Positions 1 to 10,900 of a stretch of DNA of 64,000 nt are shown here, piece after piece. The notes beneath the pieces were generated by a model. It made no database searches. It was not told the origin of the DNA and saw only the letters and a list, made by a program, of their open reading frames with translations. The DNA is from Armigeres subalbatus. Taxonomy: Eukaryota > Arthropoda > Insecta > Diptera > Culicidae. Every line of letters begins with the position of its first letter. Position 1 is the first letter of the stretch. Made by a program: the position numbers and the translations under genes. The DNA lies in NCBI RefSeq assembly GCF_024139115.2, contig NC_085141.1, forward strand, positions 30,705,242 to 30,769,241, given 5' to 3'.

Positions 1-216
1 AGCATGGTCTATTATTGATCCGGTGGCTCCGTGACCATGAGTGGTGTGAGCAATATCAATTTGGTTCAAACACGTAAAACCATTAGATTCGATCATTGAC
101 AGATAACGTTGTGAGATAGAGTTGAGTAGGTTCATGTTGAAGTCACCCACACAAATCGTATTTTGATTGCATTCAAGTAAGGTGTCTATGTATTGAATAC
201 TTTCTCTCAATCGTTA
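1..216 (-). pseudogene. LINE ORF2 endonuclease fragment
   Basis: The minus strand reads as part of an AP-type endonuclease of a non-LTR retrotransposon. The metal-binding motif GDFNMN is visible, followed by a histidine-rich stretch and SIIDHA, which resembles the catalytic IDH region. Such endonucleases nick target DNA to prime reverse transcription. The fragment is open to the window edge and its start is missing. It abuts ORF1 directly, so the front of ORF2 has been deleted. The family could be CR1- or Jockey-like; that is a guess from the PHD-type ORF1 next door. Confidence 0.6.
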
Positions 217-1025
217 CGCACTTTGGAATTACTAAATTCAACAATAATCATTCCATTTTTTGTACGCTGAGTTTTTTCGATGTCGGTGGAGAACAACTGA
301 ACTCCAACAGCAGCAGCAACTTTAGTAACGATAGTCGATTCGCCGAGAGAGAGATCCTTTGGAATACCGTTGAGAACAATTTCATTTTTTAGTGCAGTCT
401 GTTCGGCCAGCCGCAGTCGTTTTTTCATTTCATGGACGGAGCTATTCAGATTCCGGATCTGCACATCATGGCCACTCACTTCAGTCAAACAGCTCGACAA
501 ATCCTTCTTCATTTCTTCATGCAGTGTTTTGATATCTTCGTATTGCGCAGATATGAACGCTTGGGATGACTTCACCTCCTCCATCGTACTCTGCATCTCA
601 CGTTGCGATTTGGACATTTCACTTATCGACACCGACAGTTTCTTCACAGCTTCATCTGTTTTCTTCTGGTTAACTCCATTTTCTTCACATTTATCGTTTA
701 TTTTGTCCATTGAAGTTTGGAGACCACGCATAGTAATCAACAGTTCATCCATCTTTTTATTAGTTGAATGCGAAGATTCGCATTGGGTCGAGCAGTAGTA
801 ATTATGAGTCTTCTGAACTTTGTTGTAACGAGATTCAGACATTCCGGCACACTTCCAATGCAACGAAATGCTACAGTAGACACATTTTAGTTGTTTTTCA
901 TCCAACTTGATTTCATTGTGGCAGACATGGCATTCTTCCATTGCTGCTCTTTTACTACGGACTGTAGCAGCACTCATCACTGTACTTGAGGTACTCTTAC
1001 GGTTGTAAGCGGCTTTGTGACACAC
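207..1025 (-). CDS. LINE ORF1: PHD-finger, coiled-coil protein
   Basis: This 272-residue minus-strand frame is the ORF1 (nucleic-acid chaperone-like) protein of a non-LTR retrotransposon. Residues ~33-82 form a PHD zinc finger with the ordered pairs CHVC, CVYC, HWKC and CSTQC. Residues ~90-215 are rich in heptad-like Lys/Glu/Leu and should form a coiled coil. The last ~55 residues begin IVLNGIPKDL and resemble the C-terminal domain found in other PHD-type ORF1 proteins. A better start is the methionine in MSAATVRSKR, about 16 residues in. The frame runs into the ORF2 endonuclease fragment with no spacer, so the C-terminus is truncated by an internal deletion. It is a dead copy, but this frame is intact. 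Confidence 0.6.
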   Translation of the reverse strand: MCHKAAYNRKSTSSTVMSAATVRSKRAAMEECHVCHNEIKLDEKQLKCVYCSISLHWKCAGMSESRYNKVQKTHNYYCSTQCESSHSTNKKMDELLITMRGLQTSMDKINDKCEENGVNQKKTDEAVKKLSVSISEMSKSQREMQSTMEEVKSSQAFISAQYEDIKTLHEEMKKDLSSCLTEVSGHDVQIRNLNSSVHEMKKRLRLAEQTALKNEIVLNGIPKDLSLGESTIVTKVAAAVGVQLFSTDIEKTQRTKNGMIIVEFSNSKVRND

Positions 1026-1039
1026 CGATCAATTTCACA

Positions 1040-2827
1040 GAAAACCGCTGTACCATTAGGAATTTCAGGTTTTCGCCACTTTTCGGAAAAAATCGCGTCG
1101 ACGAATGGATGCAAATACGCGAAGTTGTGTATTTTGATGCACTTAATCCCGCAATAAGACCGAATTTTAGAGTGATATCTGATGGCGTCTGTTCACTCTC
1201 AGTCGCACTCACTCAGTTGAACATCTTAGCAGATACATTGAGCGGATATGATTTCACTCATAATTTATTTTTCAGAATTAATTTTTTGGTGATTCCTGAC
1301 TCGGCGTTGAGTTCTTACGATGTTATAATCGGAAGAGATGTGATTTTTGATCCCTCAATGAAAACGATAATTGAAAAACGCAAAATTTATTTATTTAGAA
1401 ATCCAGTATTGAGAAGTGAAAAAAATGAAGCTGATAAAAAGGTAAAAAACATTAATGTGATTTTGGATTCTAAAAGTGTAAAAAATGTAGGTAATATTAG
1501 TGATGATCATTTGTCAACTTTAAACCATATTATGAAGATATTTTATTTCAACTATCAACGACCTTCGCATCTTGAAATTGATTTCGAAATGAAAATAATA
1601 CTGAAAACTGGTGCACCATTCCATTTTAAACCTAGACGGTTATCTCAAGCTGATAAAATAAAAGTTAATAAAAAAATTGATGAATTACTTAAATTAGGGA
1701 TTGTTAAAGAAAGTGATTCCCCGTTTGCTAGTCCGATAGTAGTAATTCCAAAGAAAGATGATGATATAAGGTTATGCGTGGATTATAGAAAATTAAATAA
1801 AGATACTTATCGTGACAATTATCCTCCACCATTGATGGAAGATATTTTTGATAAATTGAAAGGCAAATCGGTGTATTCTATTTTAGATTTGAAATCAGGT
1901 TTCCATCAAATTAAAGTTGCTTCTGATTGTACTAAATACACTTCTTTTGTTACTCCCATGGGACAATATGAATACTTACGAGTTCCCTTTGGTTTGTGTA
2001 CTGCACCTTCTGTATTCCAAAGATTTATTAATAAAATTTTCAAAAAGCTCATTGACGACATTTTGATTGCTTCTGAAACCATGGAAGAACATTTTGAAAT
2101 TTTGACAGAAGTTCTTGAAATTTTGAGTAAAAATTTATTAGAGTGAAATTTGAATAAATGTAAATTTTGTTTCACTGAAATTGATTATTTAGGTTATACG
2201 ATAAACGAATTCGGAAGGAAACCAAACAAATCACACATTGAATCCATTTCAAGTTTTCCGATTCCAAAGAATTCTAAAGATGTTCAGAGATTTTTGGGCC
2301 TAACTAGTTATTTTAGAAAACTCATTCAGAATTTTGCATCTATCGCTAGGCCGTTGTATGATTTATTAAAGAAAAATGTTGAATTTATTTTTAGTGAATC
2401 TGAAATAAATGCTTTCAAAGAATTGAAAAACAAATTACTCTCAGCTCCTGTTTTGGCAATTTACGATCCAAATGCCGAAACACAATTACATTGCGACGCA
2501 AACTCTTTTGGCTTCGGCGCTATTTTGATGCAGAAACAGAAAAATGGTTATTTTCATCCAATAAGCTTCTTTAGCAAGAAAACAGATGAATATGAGAACA
2601 AGTTACATAGCTTTGAATTAGAGACACTCGCTGTTATAAATTCTATAAAACGATTTCATGTTTATTTGTCTGGAATTAAATTCAAAATATTCACAGATTG
2701 CAGTGCCTTGGCACAAACTTTGTCTAAGAAAGAGATTAACCCTAAGATAAGCCGATGGGCTTTGTTTCTGGAGAACTACAACTACAGTTTGGAATATAGA
2801 GATGGATCTAGGATGCAGCATGTAGAT
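1040..2827 (+). pseudogene. Ty3/gypsy pol, part 1: protease end, RT, RNase H
   Basis: This is a plus-strand Ty3/gypsy polyprotein remnant. It shows the end of a retropepsin-like region (VIIGRDVI, ~1330), reverse transcriptase with VDYRKLNKDTYRDNYPPP and ILDLKSGFHQIKV (~1780-1920), and RNase H with HCDANSFGFGAIL and ELETLAV (~2490-2640). The catalytic YxDD region reads KLIDDILIAS (~2047-2075). The tyrosine and about ten preceding residues are missing, as expected for an in-frame deletion. An in-frame TGA lies at 2144-2146. The frame stops at 2828, where a 3.8-kb insertion begins, and the gene resumes at 6603. Gag and the 5' LTR are not seen. The element cannot move by itself. Confidence 0.85.
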
Positions 2828-3620
2828 TAGAGTGACCCAAGCTTATATGGAAAAAGTGAAAAGTCTGGAATTTCGAACCTTGCACCCTTAAATGACAGTT
2901 TGGGGGTCCCAGAAGCTCCCCTGAAAATTTCAGCTCATTCGGTCCAGTGGTTGGCGTGCGCAAATGGCTCAAAGTTTGTATGGGAAAAGTGATCCAAATG
3001 TATGCGGAAACGCAACGTTTCAGTTTTTTTTTGCTTCTAGGTGGCGCTGTAGTCGACGGATTCCTGTTGTGGACAAAATGTAGAACCTTTTTTATATAAG
3101 GAAGCGACTGGTGAAGACCGGATGTAAATCCCTTTGAAATTGGCCAAGTTATAAGCATCCAAAGTCGAGGGTGTCGAGCGTGTCCCCCAGGGGTGTTTAA
3201 AATGAGAGCAACGTATCACCGACCATTGCGGCGGCGATGCAGGCGTTTTCGGTGCCGCGTGAAATTAAATGCATGATTATCACGCAATCTCGCGAATTTT
3301 TATCCGATTGGTAAATACTTTCCGTGCTCTGTACAGTAGTGTAGCTAGAGAGGGAGGGGGTGACTTACCACTGAAGCCAACGAGCTGAAGTTTTTAAGGG
3401 GAGACAAAATTCATGATATATTTGTAACGAGTTGTTTTCGGACATCGTGATGCCCGTTGCATCAATTTTAGAACGATATGATATAATCGTTACAGACAGA
3501 GGGACAGAGAGACCTGGGATATTATATAAGTTATATATTTTTCAAACAACAGTTTTAATGTTTATAGCATAATTTATTAACTGTATAAAACTACAAAGTT
3601 ATCAACAAACAACACTTATA
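2828..3620. other. Unclassified left part of the 3.8-kb insertion
   Basis: No coding domain is recognised. The DNA is moderately GC-rich to ~3360 and AT-rich after ~3500. It shows no inverted or tandem repeat strong enough to name. Short frames on both strands have no family resemblance. Confidence 0.4.
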
Positions 3621-3639
3621 CCTATATTAATTATTTATT

Positions 3640-3986
3640 TCAATCGCTAGGCCTTCCTTTATAACAGAGCGGGTGCAACCTGGAAAATTTTGCCTATGCT
3701 GTTGAACAACTTTGAGAAGATATTGAAGCTATTCTTCATTTTTTGTCAGTTTTCCACAAAAATCTTGAACTAGTTTAACTCCTCTTTCTGCACAGTCATT
3801 CACTTCAAAAAAAGAATTAATTTTATTTCTACTTTCAACAAATTCTTCCAATTCATCCCATATACTAGGATCTTCTTTGAAAAAAATTGCAGATATTCCA
3901 GAAATTTCAAAAAAATTCATCGTATTTTGAGAAACAAAATCCGAAAGCGTACAAGAAGTCAACTTATCGATCGTAGATACTTTCAA
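3640..3986 (-). pseudogene. TE-derived protein remnant, C-terminal part
   Basis: The minus strand encodes about 85 residues with a distinctive tail (DCAERGVKLVQDF then LTKNEE), then a TAG stop at about 3730. The same frame continues past the stop for ~35 residues (LQYLLKVVQQHRQNFPGCTR). From memory this tail recurs in uncharacterised transposon-derived proteins of arthropods and cnidarians. I cannot name the superfamily. The stop and the missing N-terminus make it a pseudogene. It may be the residue of the autonomous element that formed the surrounding insertion. Confidence 0.45.
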
Positions 3987-4019
3987 TTTTATTTTTCTTA
4001 CTTCATCACCCTTACAATA

Positions 4020-6020
4020 TTTTAAATTGTGTGCTTAAAATAAATCGCAGATTTCTGTGAAATTTCACCGAAATCTCAACAGCAGAACTGTTCGGTAAAA
4101 TTTTTACAGATTTTTTGGTAGTTTTGGTAAGTGTGTATAGGAGACTCGGCCCATAGTTTTATATACAATCTGCTCGACGATCTGAGCTATTGTATTTTGT
4201 CCTTGTATATGTGTTTGTACATATGTGGAATGCAAAAAATGTTGCCAAATTTTCATCATCAACCGACTTCAATTAAGTGCAAGAAACAGCTGTTATGGTC
4301 AGTATGAAAGCAATCATGAGTAAAGAACTCAGCAATTTTAATGATCCTCCAACCCGTTCTGGGTTTTTGTTTTTTGCAAATTTCATGCAAAGATCTAGAA
4401 ATTGTAACTAATGGGGCGATCCCTGCCCAGCACTAATGAGACCCCCCTTATTCAATTGCTTCAGGGTCGGCGTACGCGCTTGATTATCGCGACCAAGAAA
4501 GTACTCAAATACCGTATTTGAACACTCCTACTTTATTATAGCTTTGCACACAGGTACATTTCCTTCCCACCTTCTTATGTCTCAACTCCTACCTTCGAAC
4601 TCTTTCTTTAGCTTCTTCTTCGGGGCCCCTTCTTCAAACTCCGCTACCTCACCAGGTTCTTCGGTCCCTTCCTTCCACGATTCCTTTGCTTCGCTAGCTT
4701 CGTTACCTGCGTTGGCGTTGCTTGTCAGCTCGTGCAACCACAAAATGGACGCCGTTGGCTGAGTCCAGGAAGAGCACGAGAGTAGTGGTACTACCGGATG
4801 ACAACCGAACTACGGCCTCTCGGTGCCGTATGCCACAGGATGCTTCAGGCTCTACAGCGGAACTGGTCGGAACTTGGAAGGCAGATGGTGATGGTTTGAA
4901 CGTGGAACACACGTGGGTAGCCAGATGGTTGTGGATGGTTAGTTAGGAGAGGGGACGGTTGGGTATTTGGTAAGTGACTGTTCTACCTGGATGTTTCCTT
5001 GGTGAAACTTCTCCTTAACACTTCTCTCTCAAAACTCACATCCAATTTTAACACAACCAAAATATACTTTGCTTTGTCGTGTGCACACGTCCTGTTCTTC
5101 CGAGCGTTTAGAACTTATGGCCTTCCAAGCAATGGCGGTTTTTTGTCCAAGCCTTCGCTCGTTGAGATTTTCCTCATAAGGTTTTTGCCTCATCATGGCC
5201 CCCTTTTATCACCCACCATGGTCGCCCAATCATAGCACTCTGCGACGCCTGATGGTGAGTAGCGGAATTCTTTCTTGTGGCTGCGTTCTGCACCATGGGT
5301 ATCGGATGCTGTCCAACGTAAACATTCAAATGTTTTCTTGGTATTGAGAATATTGAAATAGAACGATATAAAAACTTCGAAAATCTCACTAATCTTGGGA
5401 CACTTCACACACCACTGGTTACAAAATTCCCACGACTTTGCAATGTTCCGTACATTTTGTGCAAATTGACAAAGAAGAGCTTAGCTTGGTTCGTTGGTGT
5501 ACAAATCGTAGTTGCTAATCATTATTGGTCGAGAAAATATGCACAACTCATCAATTATTTTTTACACAGTAAGAATTCTTCAATTCCTCGGTTAAACTGA
5601 ACTTTCACAACTTTTTAAATACCACCTGAATTTTCTTTGATTTTTTGTGATTTTTTTCATATGGTTAACTCATAGTTTCATTGACGCTAAAGGTCGCAAT
5701 CGAGTAAAAACCAACCGTGTAAAAAAAGAACCATTTCATGACCAATAATAATAACCTGGTTTGAGGCAAATATTATTATTACTTTAAAATCTCTGTTTGA
5801 GACCTAAGTGAAGGCGAAAAAATAGGTTACTAATAAGAGGCGCTGAAAAAAAGACTTCAAAAGGGCCCCTGGAATCCACGACACGACTTCGCATCTTTGA
5901 CATCTGGTTATATTTACTCGAATAGGATAGAATAGTTAAAGATACTGTTCGTTTTCTGTTAGATATTTCTAACAAAATATTGAAGACTTTTTATAGAAGA
6001 AAACTAAATACGTATTTGTC
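4020..6020. other. Unclassified DNA inside the insertion
   Basis: About 2 kb with no recognisable protein domain. A GC-richer block (4430-5300) has several short open frames with no family resemblance. It could be an old LTR or untranslated transposon sequence, but no TG...CA pair with a TSD was found. The stretch 5300-6000 is AT-rich and featureless. Confidence 0.35.
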
Positions 6021-6034
6021 GACTCAGAACGGGG

Positions 6035-6297
6035 TTATGTAGTAAGCATCTCAAATAGCAATGCGAGCAAAGGCGTAGGATTGCCAATCCGGACATGGCG
6101 AGTTCGATTCTCGGTCTGGTCAAGGATGTTTTCGGGGTTGTCTTGCCTTGCCACACAAGATAAGATACATACTCATGCAATGGCGGACATAGAAAAGTTT
6201 TCAATTAACTGAGGACTGAGGAAATGCTAATAGAATACTAAGTTGAAAAGCAGGTCAAGTTCCAATTGGAATGTAGAACCATTGCAGAAGAAGAAGT
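6035..6297 (+). mobile_element. tRNA-derived SINE, Feilai-like
   Basis: A short non-coding retroposon. The pol III B-box-like GTTCGATTC lies at ~6102-6110, preceded by a tRNA-like stretch (AAGGCGTAGGATTGCCAATCC). The body (TTGCCACACAAGATA, CAATGGCGGACATAG) leads to an AGAAGAAGAAG tail. Close relatives lie at 12784-13515, 32995-33134 and 33241-33502. It resembles the mosquito Feilai SINE family from memory. It depends on LINE enzymes for movement. Confidence 0.65.
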
Positions 6298-6369
6298 AAG
6301 CGTTAATAGAAAAAATTGTATAACATAAAGTTTTGAAAGTAATTTTATGATTTAGTTCAGCGGCGCAGC

Positions 6370-6602
6370 CAAAATTTTTGATAATGTAAAGTATGGTTTA
6401 ATTTTGAATTTCTTTCGAAATTCCGCGGAATTCCGTTAAATTTCGTGAGAAGCTAGTTTTTTATAGCGAAATTTTTGTAATTTTACGAAACGAAACGAAA
6501 TGATGAAATCAGATTTCGCCATGCTCAAATTCCGCGAAATTCCGCGGAATTTCGTTTCGAACCACCTGAAACGAAATTTTTCGAAATACCGCATATGCCT
6601 AA
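6370..6602. repeat. Palindromic end segment, TTCGAAATTCCGCGG type
   Basis: Dense repeats and inversions of AAATTCCGCGGAATT and ACGAAACGAAACGAAAT fill the right end of the 3.8-kb insertion. They look like subterminal repeats of a DNA transposon. The segment ends exactly at the second copy of the 8-bp target duplication. No gene is present: the open frame through it is fused by chance to the gypsy frame downstream. Confidence 0.5.
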
Positions 6603-7370
6603 ATGTAGATGCTTTAAGCAGACTATCAATGAGTAATTTAGATAAAGATATCAGGAAAATATATCCAAATAATAAGTCATCGTCAGATGTATGTTTGCTA
6701 GATACTGAAGACATCGAAAGAAATGTAATTTTTGCACAAGAACAAGATGAAAAAGTCAGAAAAATTAAATTACATTTAGAAACAAACACTTTTCCAAATT
6801 TTGAGTTAAAAAATGGAATACTGTTTAGAAAAGATGACAGTAAGTTATTATTAGTTGTCCCAAAAACAATGATTGATAATATAATTCGAATTTGTCATGA
6901 CAAGCTTGGTCATATTGGAATTGGAAAAACTATGACTGAAATCAAAAAATTTTACTGGTTTTCTAGTATGAGAAAAGTAGTAAAAAAATATGTGAGTAAT
7001 TGTTTGAGTTGCATATTTTATAGTCCATCGGCCACAATGAAAGAAGGTTTTCTCAAATCAATAGATAAAGGTCAGACTCCATTTCAAACAATTCATATAG
7101 ATCATTACGGTCCGATTCAGTTGCGATCTTCGAAAAATTTCAAGTATATTTTAGTAATAGTTGATGCATTTACGAAATTTGTAAAGTTATATCCTTGTCG
7201 TTCAACAAATACAGCAGAAGTGATACAAAGTTTAACTTCATATATGAATTATTATAGCAAACCGAACAGAATTATATCAGTTAGAGGCAGTTGTTTCACG
7301 TCTAATAATTTCAAAACATTTTGTTCAGATCGCTTTATAGAACATTTTAAAACAGCATCGTACACACCAG
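6603..7370 (+). pseudogene. Ty3/gypsy pol, part 2: integrase N-terminus and core
   Basis: The gypsy gene resumes (NVDALSRL) after the insertion. The HHCC zinc domain of integrase is visible (HDKLGHIGIG ... CLSC, ~6895-7015), followed by the core with the first catalytic aspartate in IHIDHYGP (~7095). The second catalytic aspartate position reads IISVRGS: codon 7280-7282 is GTT (Val), which should abolish strand transfer. The frame is broken at 7371 by a hAT MITE and continues at 7765. Confidence 0.85.
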
Positions 7371-7764
7371 CAGTGTTGGTAAAATCACTCATAAATCTCA
7401 ATCAACGATCGCTCCCGTGCGAATGAAATCGTCTGCGATTTTAAAGGAATGCATCACGCTTGAATTTTTCATGCTAAAACGAATCATTTCACTCATTTGC
7501 CAAAAAATCATTTTGGCTCAAAAACGCATTTGGAATCAATTTGGGGGAAATTTATTGCTTATACATAAAAGAGTGTCTAATATATTATGCGACAAACGTC
7601 ATTTCACTGTTTTTAACGAAGGAGAACAAAAGAAAACCTGTGATGATTCAAATTGATGATTCAACTCATCCATGAGTTTTTAGGTGCTGAGTTGGGTGCG
7701 TTTCAACTCACGCTTGATTTGAATCCTCCATGAGTTTTGAGATTTCGAGTTTTTACCAACACTG
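7371..7764. mobile_element. hAT-type MITE
   Basis: The terminal inverted repeats are perfect over 14 bp: CAGTGTTGGTAAAA at the left, its complement at the right. The flanking sequence CACCACAG-like octamer CACACCAG occurs at 7363-7370 and 7765-7772, an 8-bp target duplication. CAGTG ends with an 8-bp duplication are typical of hAT. At 394 bp with no transposase it is non-autonomous. It sits inside the gypsy integrase gene. Confidence 0.9.
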
Positions 7765-7941
7765 CACACCAGAGGCAAACGGTCAAGCTGAAAGAATAAA
7801 CAGAACCCTTACTCCAATGTTGGCTAAGTTGATTAATGATACTGGTCTCAAATGGGATTGTTTATTACCAAACATTGAATATATTTATAATAATACTTAC
7901 AACAGAGCAATAAAAATTTTCCCAAGTATGTTGTTATTTGG
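7765..7941 (+). pseudogene. Ty3/gypsy pol, part 3: integrase catalytic Glu region
   Basis: Short continuation of the integrase core after the MITE. EANGQAERINRTL holds the catalytic glutamate, followed by the conserved ~55 residues ending MLLFG. It is interrupted at 7942 by an RTE-group LINE and resumes at 11394. Confidence 0.85.
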
Positions 7942-10900
7942 CACGGCAAATGCTGGGTAAAGCGTACCATTGGTACTTCGCGTACCTGAAGGAATAAAAT
8001 AGACCCCATCTCGCGGTCCTTAGCCTCTTACCCAGCAACTCCTATCCCTACCTCCCCGCGGTGCTGGCCGGGATACGAGCAACCTTAGGGAAGATCGGGT
8101 AACCAACCCCGGTGGGAACTATGGTCGTATGCTGACAGGGAGAGGGGGGGGGGGTTTGATCCTCTCCGGAGGTGCAAATCTTATTGAGCGTCTGTTCTCC
8201 ATGTCAGGATCGGCTCACAACAGCGTCTGTTCTCCATGTTAGGGGCGGCTGATCATCGTCCGAGTGCCAGCGAGGGACTCTAAGTGAAACTGTGCACCAT
8301 GGTCCACCGGAAATAAGGAGGAATGGTCCTTCGGAAATTTAGGGGGTTTGGTGTCAGGCCCTGCAAGCCAGCCTTTAAAAAATCATAAGCAACGAACAAT
8401 CAACAAGAGAGTACGGACCGGAACCATCGGCGAAGACCACTGCGACGAAAAGGGACTAGCGATTGGAAACTCGGTTCGTGGAACTGCAAATCTCTCAACT
8501 TCATCGGGAGCACACGCATACTCGCCGATGTGCTCAAGGACCGTGGATTCGGCATCGTAGCGCTGCAGGAGGTTTGTTGGAAGGGATCAATGGTGCGAAC
8601 GTTTAGAGGTAATCATACCATCTACCAGAACTGCGGCTACACACACACGAGCTGGGAACAGCTTTCATACTGATGGGCGATATGCAAAGGCGCGTGATCG
8701 GGTGGTGGCCGATCAATGAAAGAATGTGCAAGTTGAGGATCAAAGGCCGGTTCTTCAACTTCAGCATAATCAACGTCCATAGCCCACACTCCGGAAGCAC
8801 TGATGATGATAAGGACGCATTCTACGCGCAGCTGGAACGTGAGTACGACAGCTGCCCAAACCACGACGTCAAAATCATCATAGGAGATTTGAACGCTCAG
8901 GTTGGCCAAGAGGAGGAGTTTAGACCGACTTTCAGCGCTCACCGGCTGACGAACGAAAATGGCCTACGACCAATTGATTTCGCCGCCTCCAAGAATATGG
9001 CCATTCGCAGCACCTACTTCCAACACAGCCTCCCGCATCGGTACACCTGGAGATCACCACTGCAGACAGAATCCCAAATCGACCACGTTCTGATTGATGG
9101 ACGGCACTTCTCCGACATTGTCGACGTCAGGACATATCGTGGCGCTAACATCGATTCGGACCACTATCTGGTGATGGTTAAACTGCGCCCAAAACTATCC
9201 GTCATCAACAATGTTCGGTACCGACGACCGCCGCGGTACGACCTAGAGCGACTGAAACAACCTGATGTCGCCACTGCATACGCGCAGCATCTCGAGGCAG
9301 CGTTGCCGGAAGAGGGTGAGCTCGATGGGGCCCCTCTTGAGGACTGCTGGAGTACAGTTAAAGCAGCCATTAACGACGCAGCGGAGAACAACGTCGGGTA
9401 TATGGGTCGAAGTCGACGGAACGATTGGTTCGACGAAGAGTGCAGACAGATTCTGGAGGAGAAGGACGCAGCGCGGGCGGTCGCGCTGCAGCAAGGTACC
9501 CGGCAGAACGTGGAACGTTATAGATGGAAGCGGAGACAGTAGACCCGCCTTTTTCAGGAGAAGAAACGCCGCCTGGTAGAAGCGGAGTGCGAGGAGATGG
9601 AACAGCTGTGCCGTTCTCAAGATACACGCAAGTTCTATCAGAAGCTCAACGCATCCCGCAAAGGCTTCGTGCCGCGAGCCGAAATGTGCCGGGATAAGGA
9701 TGGGAGCATCTTGACGGACGAACGTGTGGTGATCGAAAGGTGGAAGCAGCACTACGAGGAACATCTGAATGGCGCTGAGAGTACAGGCAGTAAAAGTCAA
9801 GGCAGCGGAGGAGATGACTACGTCAGTTCAGCGGACGATGGAAGCCAACCAGCCCCCACCTTGAGGGAAGTTAAGGATGCCATTGAACAGCTAAAGACCA
9901 ATAAAGCAGCTGGTAAGGATGGTATCGGAGCTGAGCTCATCAAGATGGGCCCGGAAAAGCTGGCCACTTGCCTGCATAAACTGATAGTTAGAATCTGGGA
10001 AACCGAACAGCTACCGGAGGAGTGGAAGGAAGGGGTTATATGCCCCATCTACAAGAAAGGCGACAAACTGGAGTGTGAGAACTTTCGAGCGATCACCATC
10101 CTTAATGCCGCCTACAAAGTGATATCCCAGATCATCTTCCGTCGTCTGTCACCATTAGTGAACGAGTTCGTGGGAAGTTATCAAGCCGGCTTCGTTGACG
10201 GCCGCTCGACAACGGACCAGATCTTTACTGTACGGCAAATCCTTCAAAATGCCGTGAATACCAGGTCCCAACACATCATCTGTTCGTTGATTTCAAGGCG
10301 GCATACGACAGTATAGACCGCGTAGAGCTATGGAAAATTATGGACGAGAACAGCTTCCCTGGGAAGCTTACCAGACTGATCAAAGCAACGGTGGATGGTG
10401 TGCAAAACTGTGTGAAGATTTCGGGCGAACACTCCAGTTCGTTCGAATCGCGCCGGGGACTAAGACAAGGTGATGGACTTTCGTGCCTGTTGTTCAACAT
10501 TGCGCTAGAAGGTGTCATGCGGAGAGCCGGGTGTAACAGCCGGGGTACGATTTTCAACAGTCAATTTATTTGCTTCGCGGATGACATGGACATTGTCGGC
10601 CGAACATTTGCAAAGGTGGCAGAACTGTACACCCGCCTGAAACGTGAAGCAACAAAAGTTGGATTGGTGGTGAATGCGTCAAAGACAAAGTACATGCTTG
10701 TGGGCGGAACCGAGCGCGACAGGGCCCGCCTGGGAAGCAGTGTTACGATAGACGGGGATACCTTCGAGGTGGTCGAGGAATTCGTCTACCTCGGATCCTT
10801 GCTAACGGCTGACAACAACGTTAGTCGTGAAATACGAAGGCGCATCATCTGTGGAAGTCGGGCCTACTACGGGCTCCAGAAGAAACTGCGGTCAAAGAGA

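Larger units (their letters stand above)
2828..6602. mobile_element. 3.8-kb composite insertion with 8-bp TSD
   Basis: The gypsy gene is cut at the sequence ATGTAGAT, present at both 2820-2827 and 6603-6610. This is an 8-bp target-site duplication of the kind made by hAT elements. The left end begins TAGAGTGACCCAAGC and the right end, read inward, begins TTAGGCATATGC. The two ends do not form a convincing terminal inverted repeat. The insert holds a transposon-derived coding remnant, a SINE and unclassified DNA, so it is probably composite. The boundaries are well supported; the superfamily is not. Confidence 0.6.

Noticed and set aside
370..798. 142-residue plus-strand frame
   Set aside because: It is the antisense shadow of the coiled-coil ORF1 on the minus strand.
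8140..8156. Poly-G tract as a functional quadruplex in the LINE leader
   Set aside because: It is a single homopolymer run likely affected by sequencing error, with no other support.
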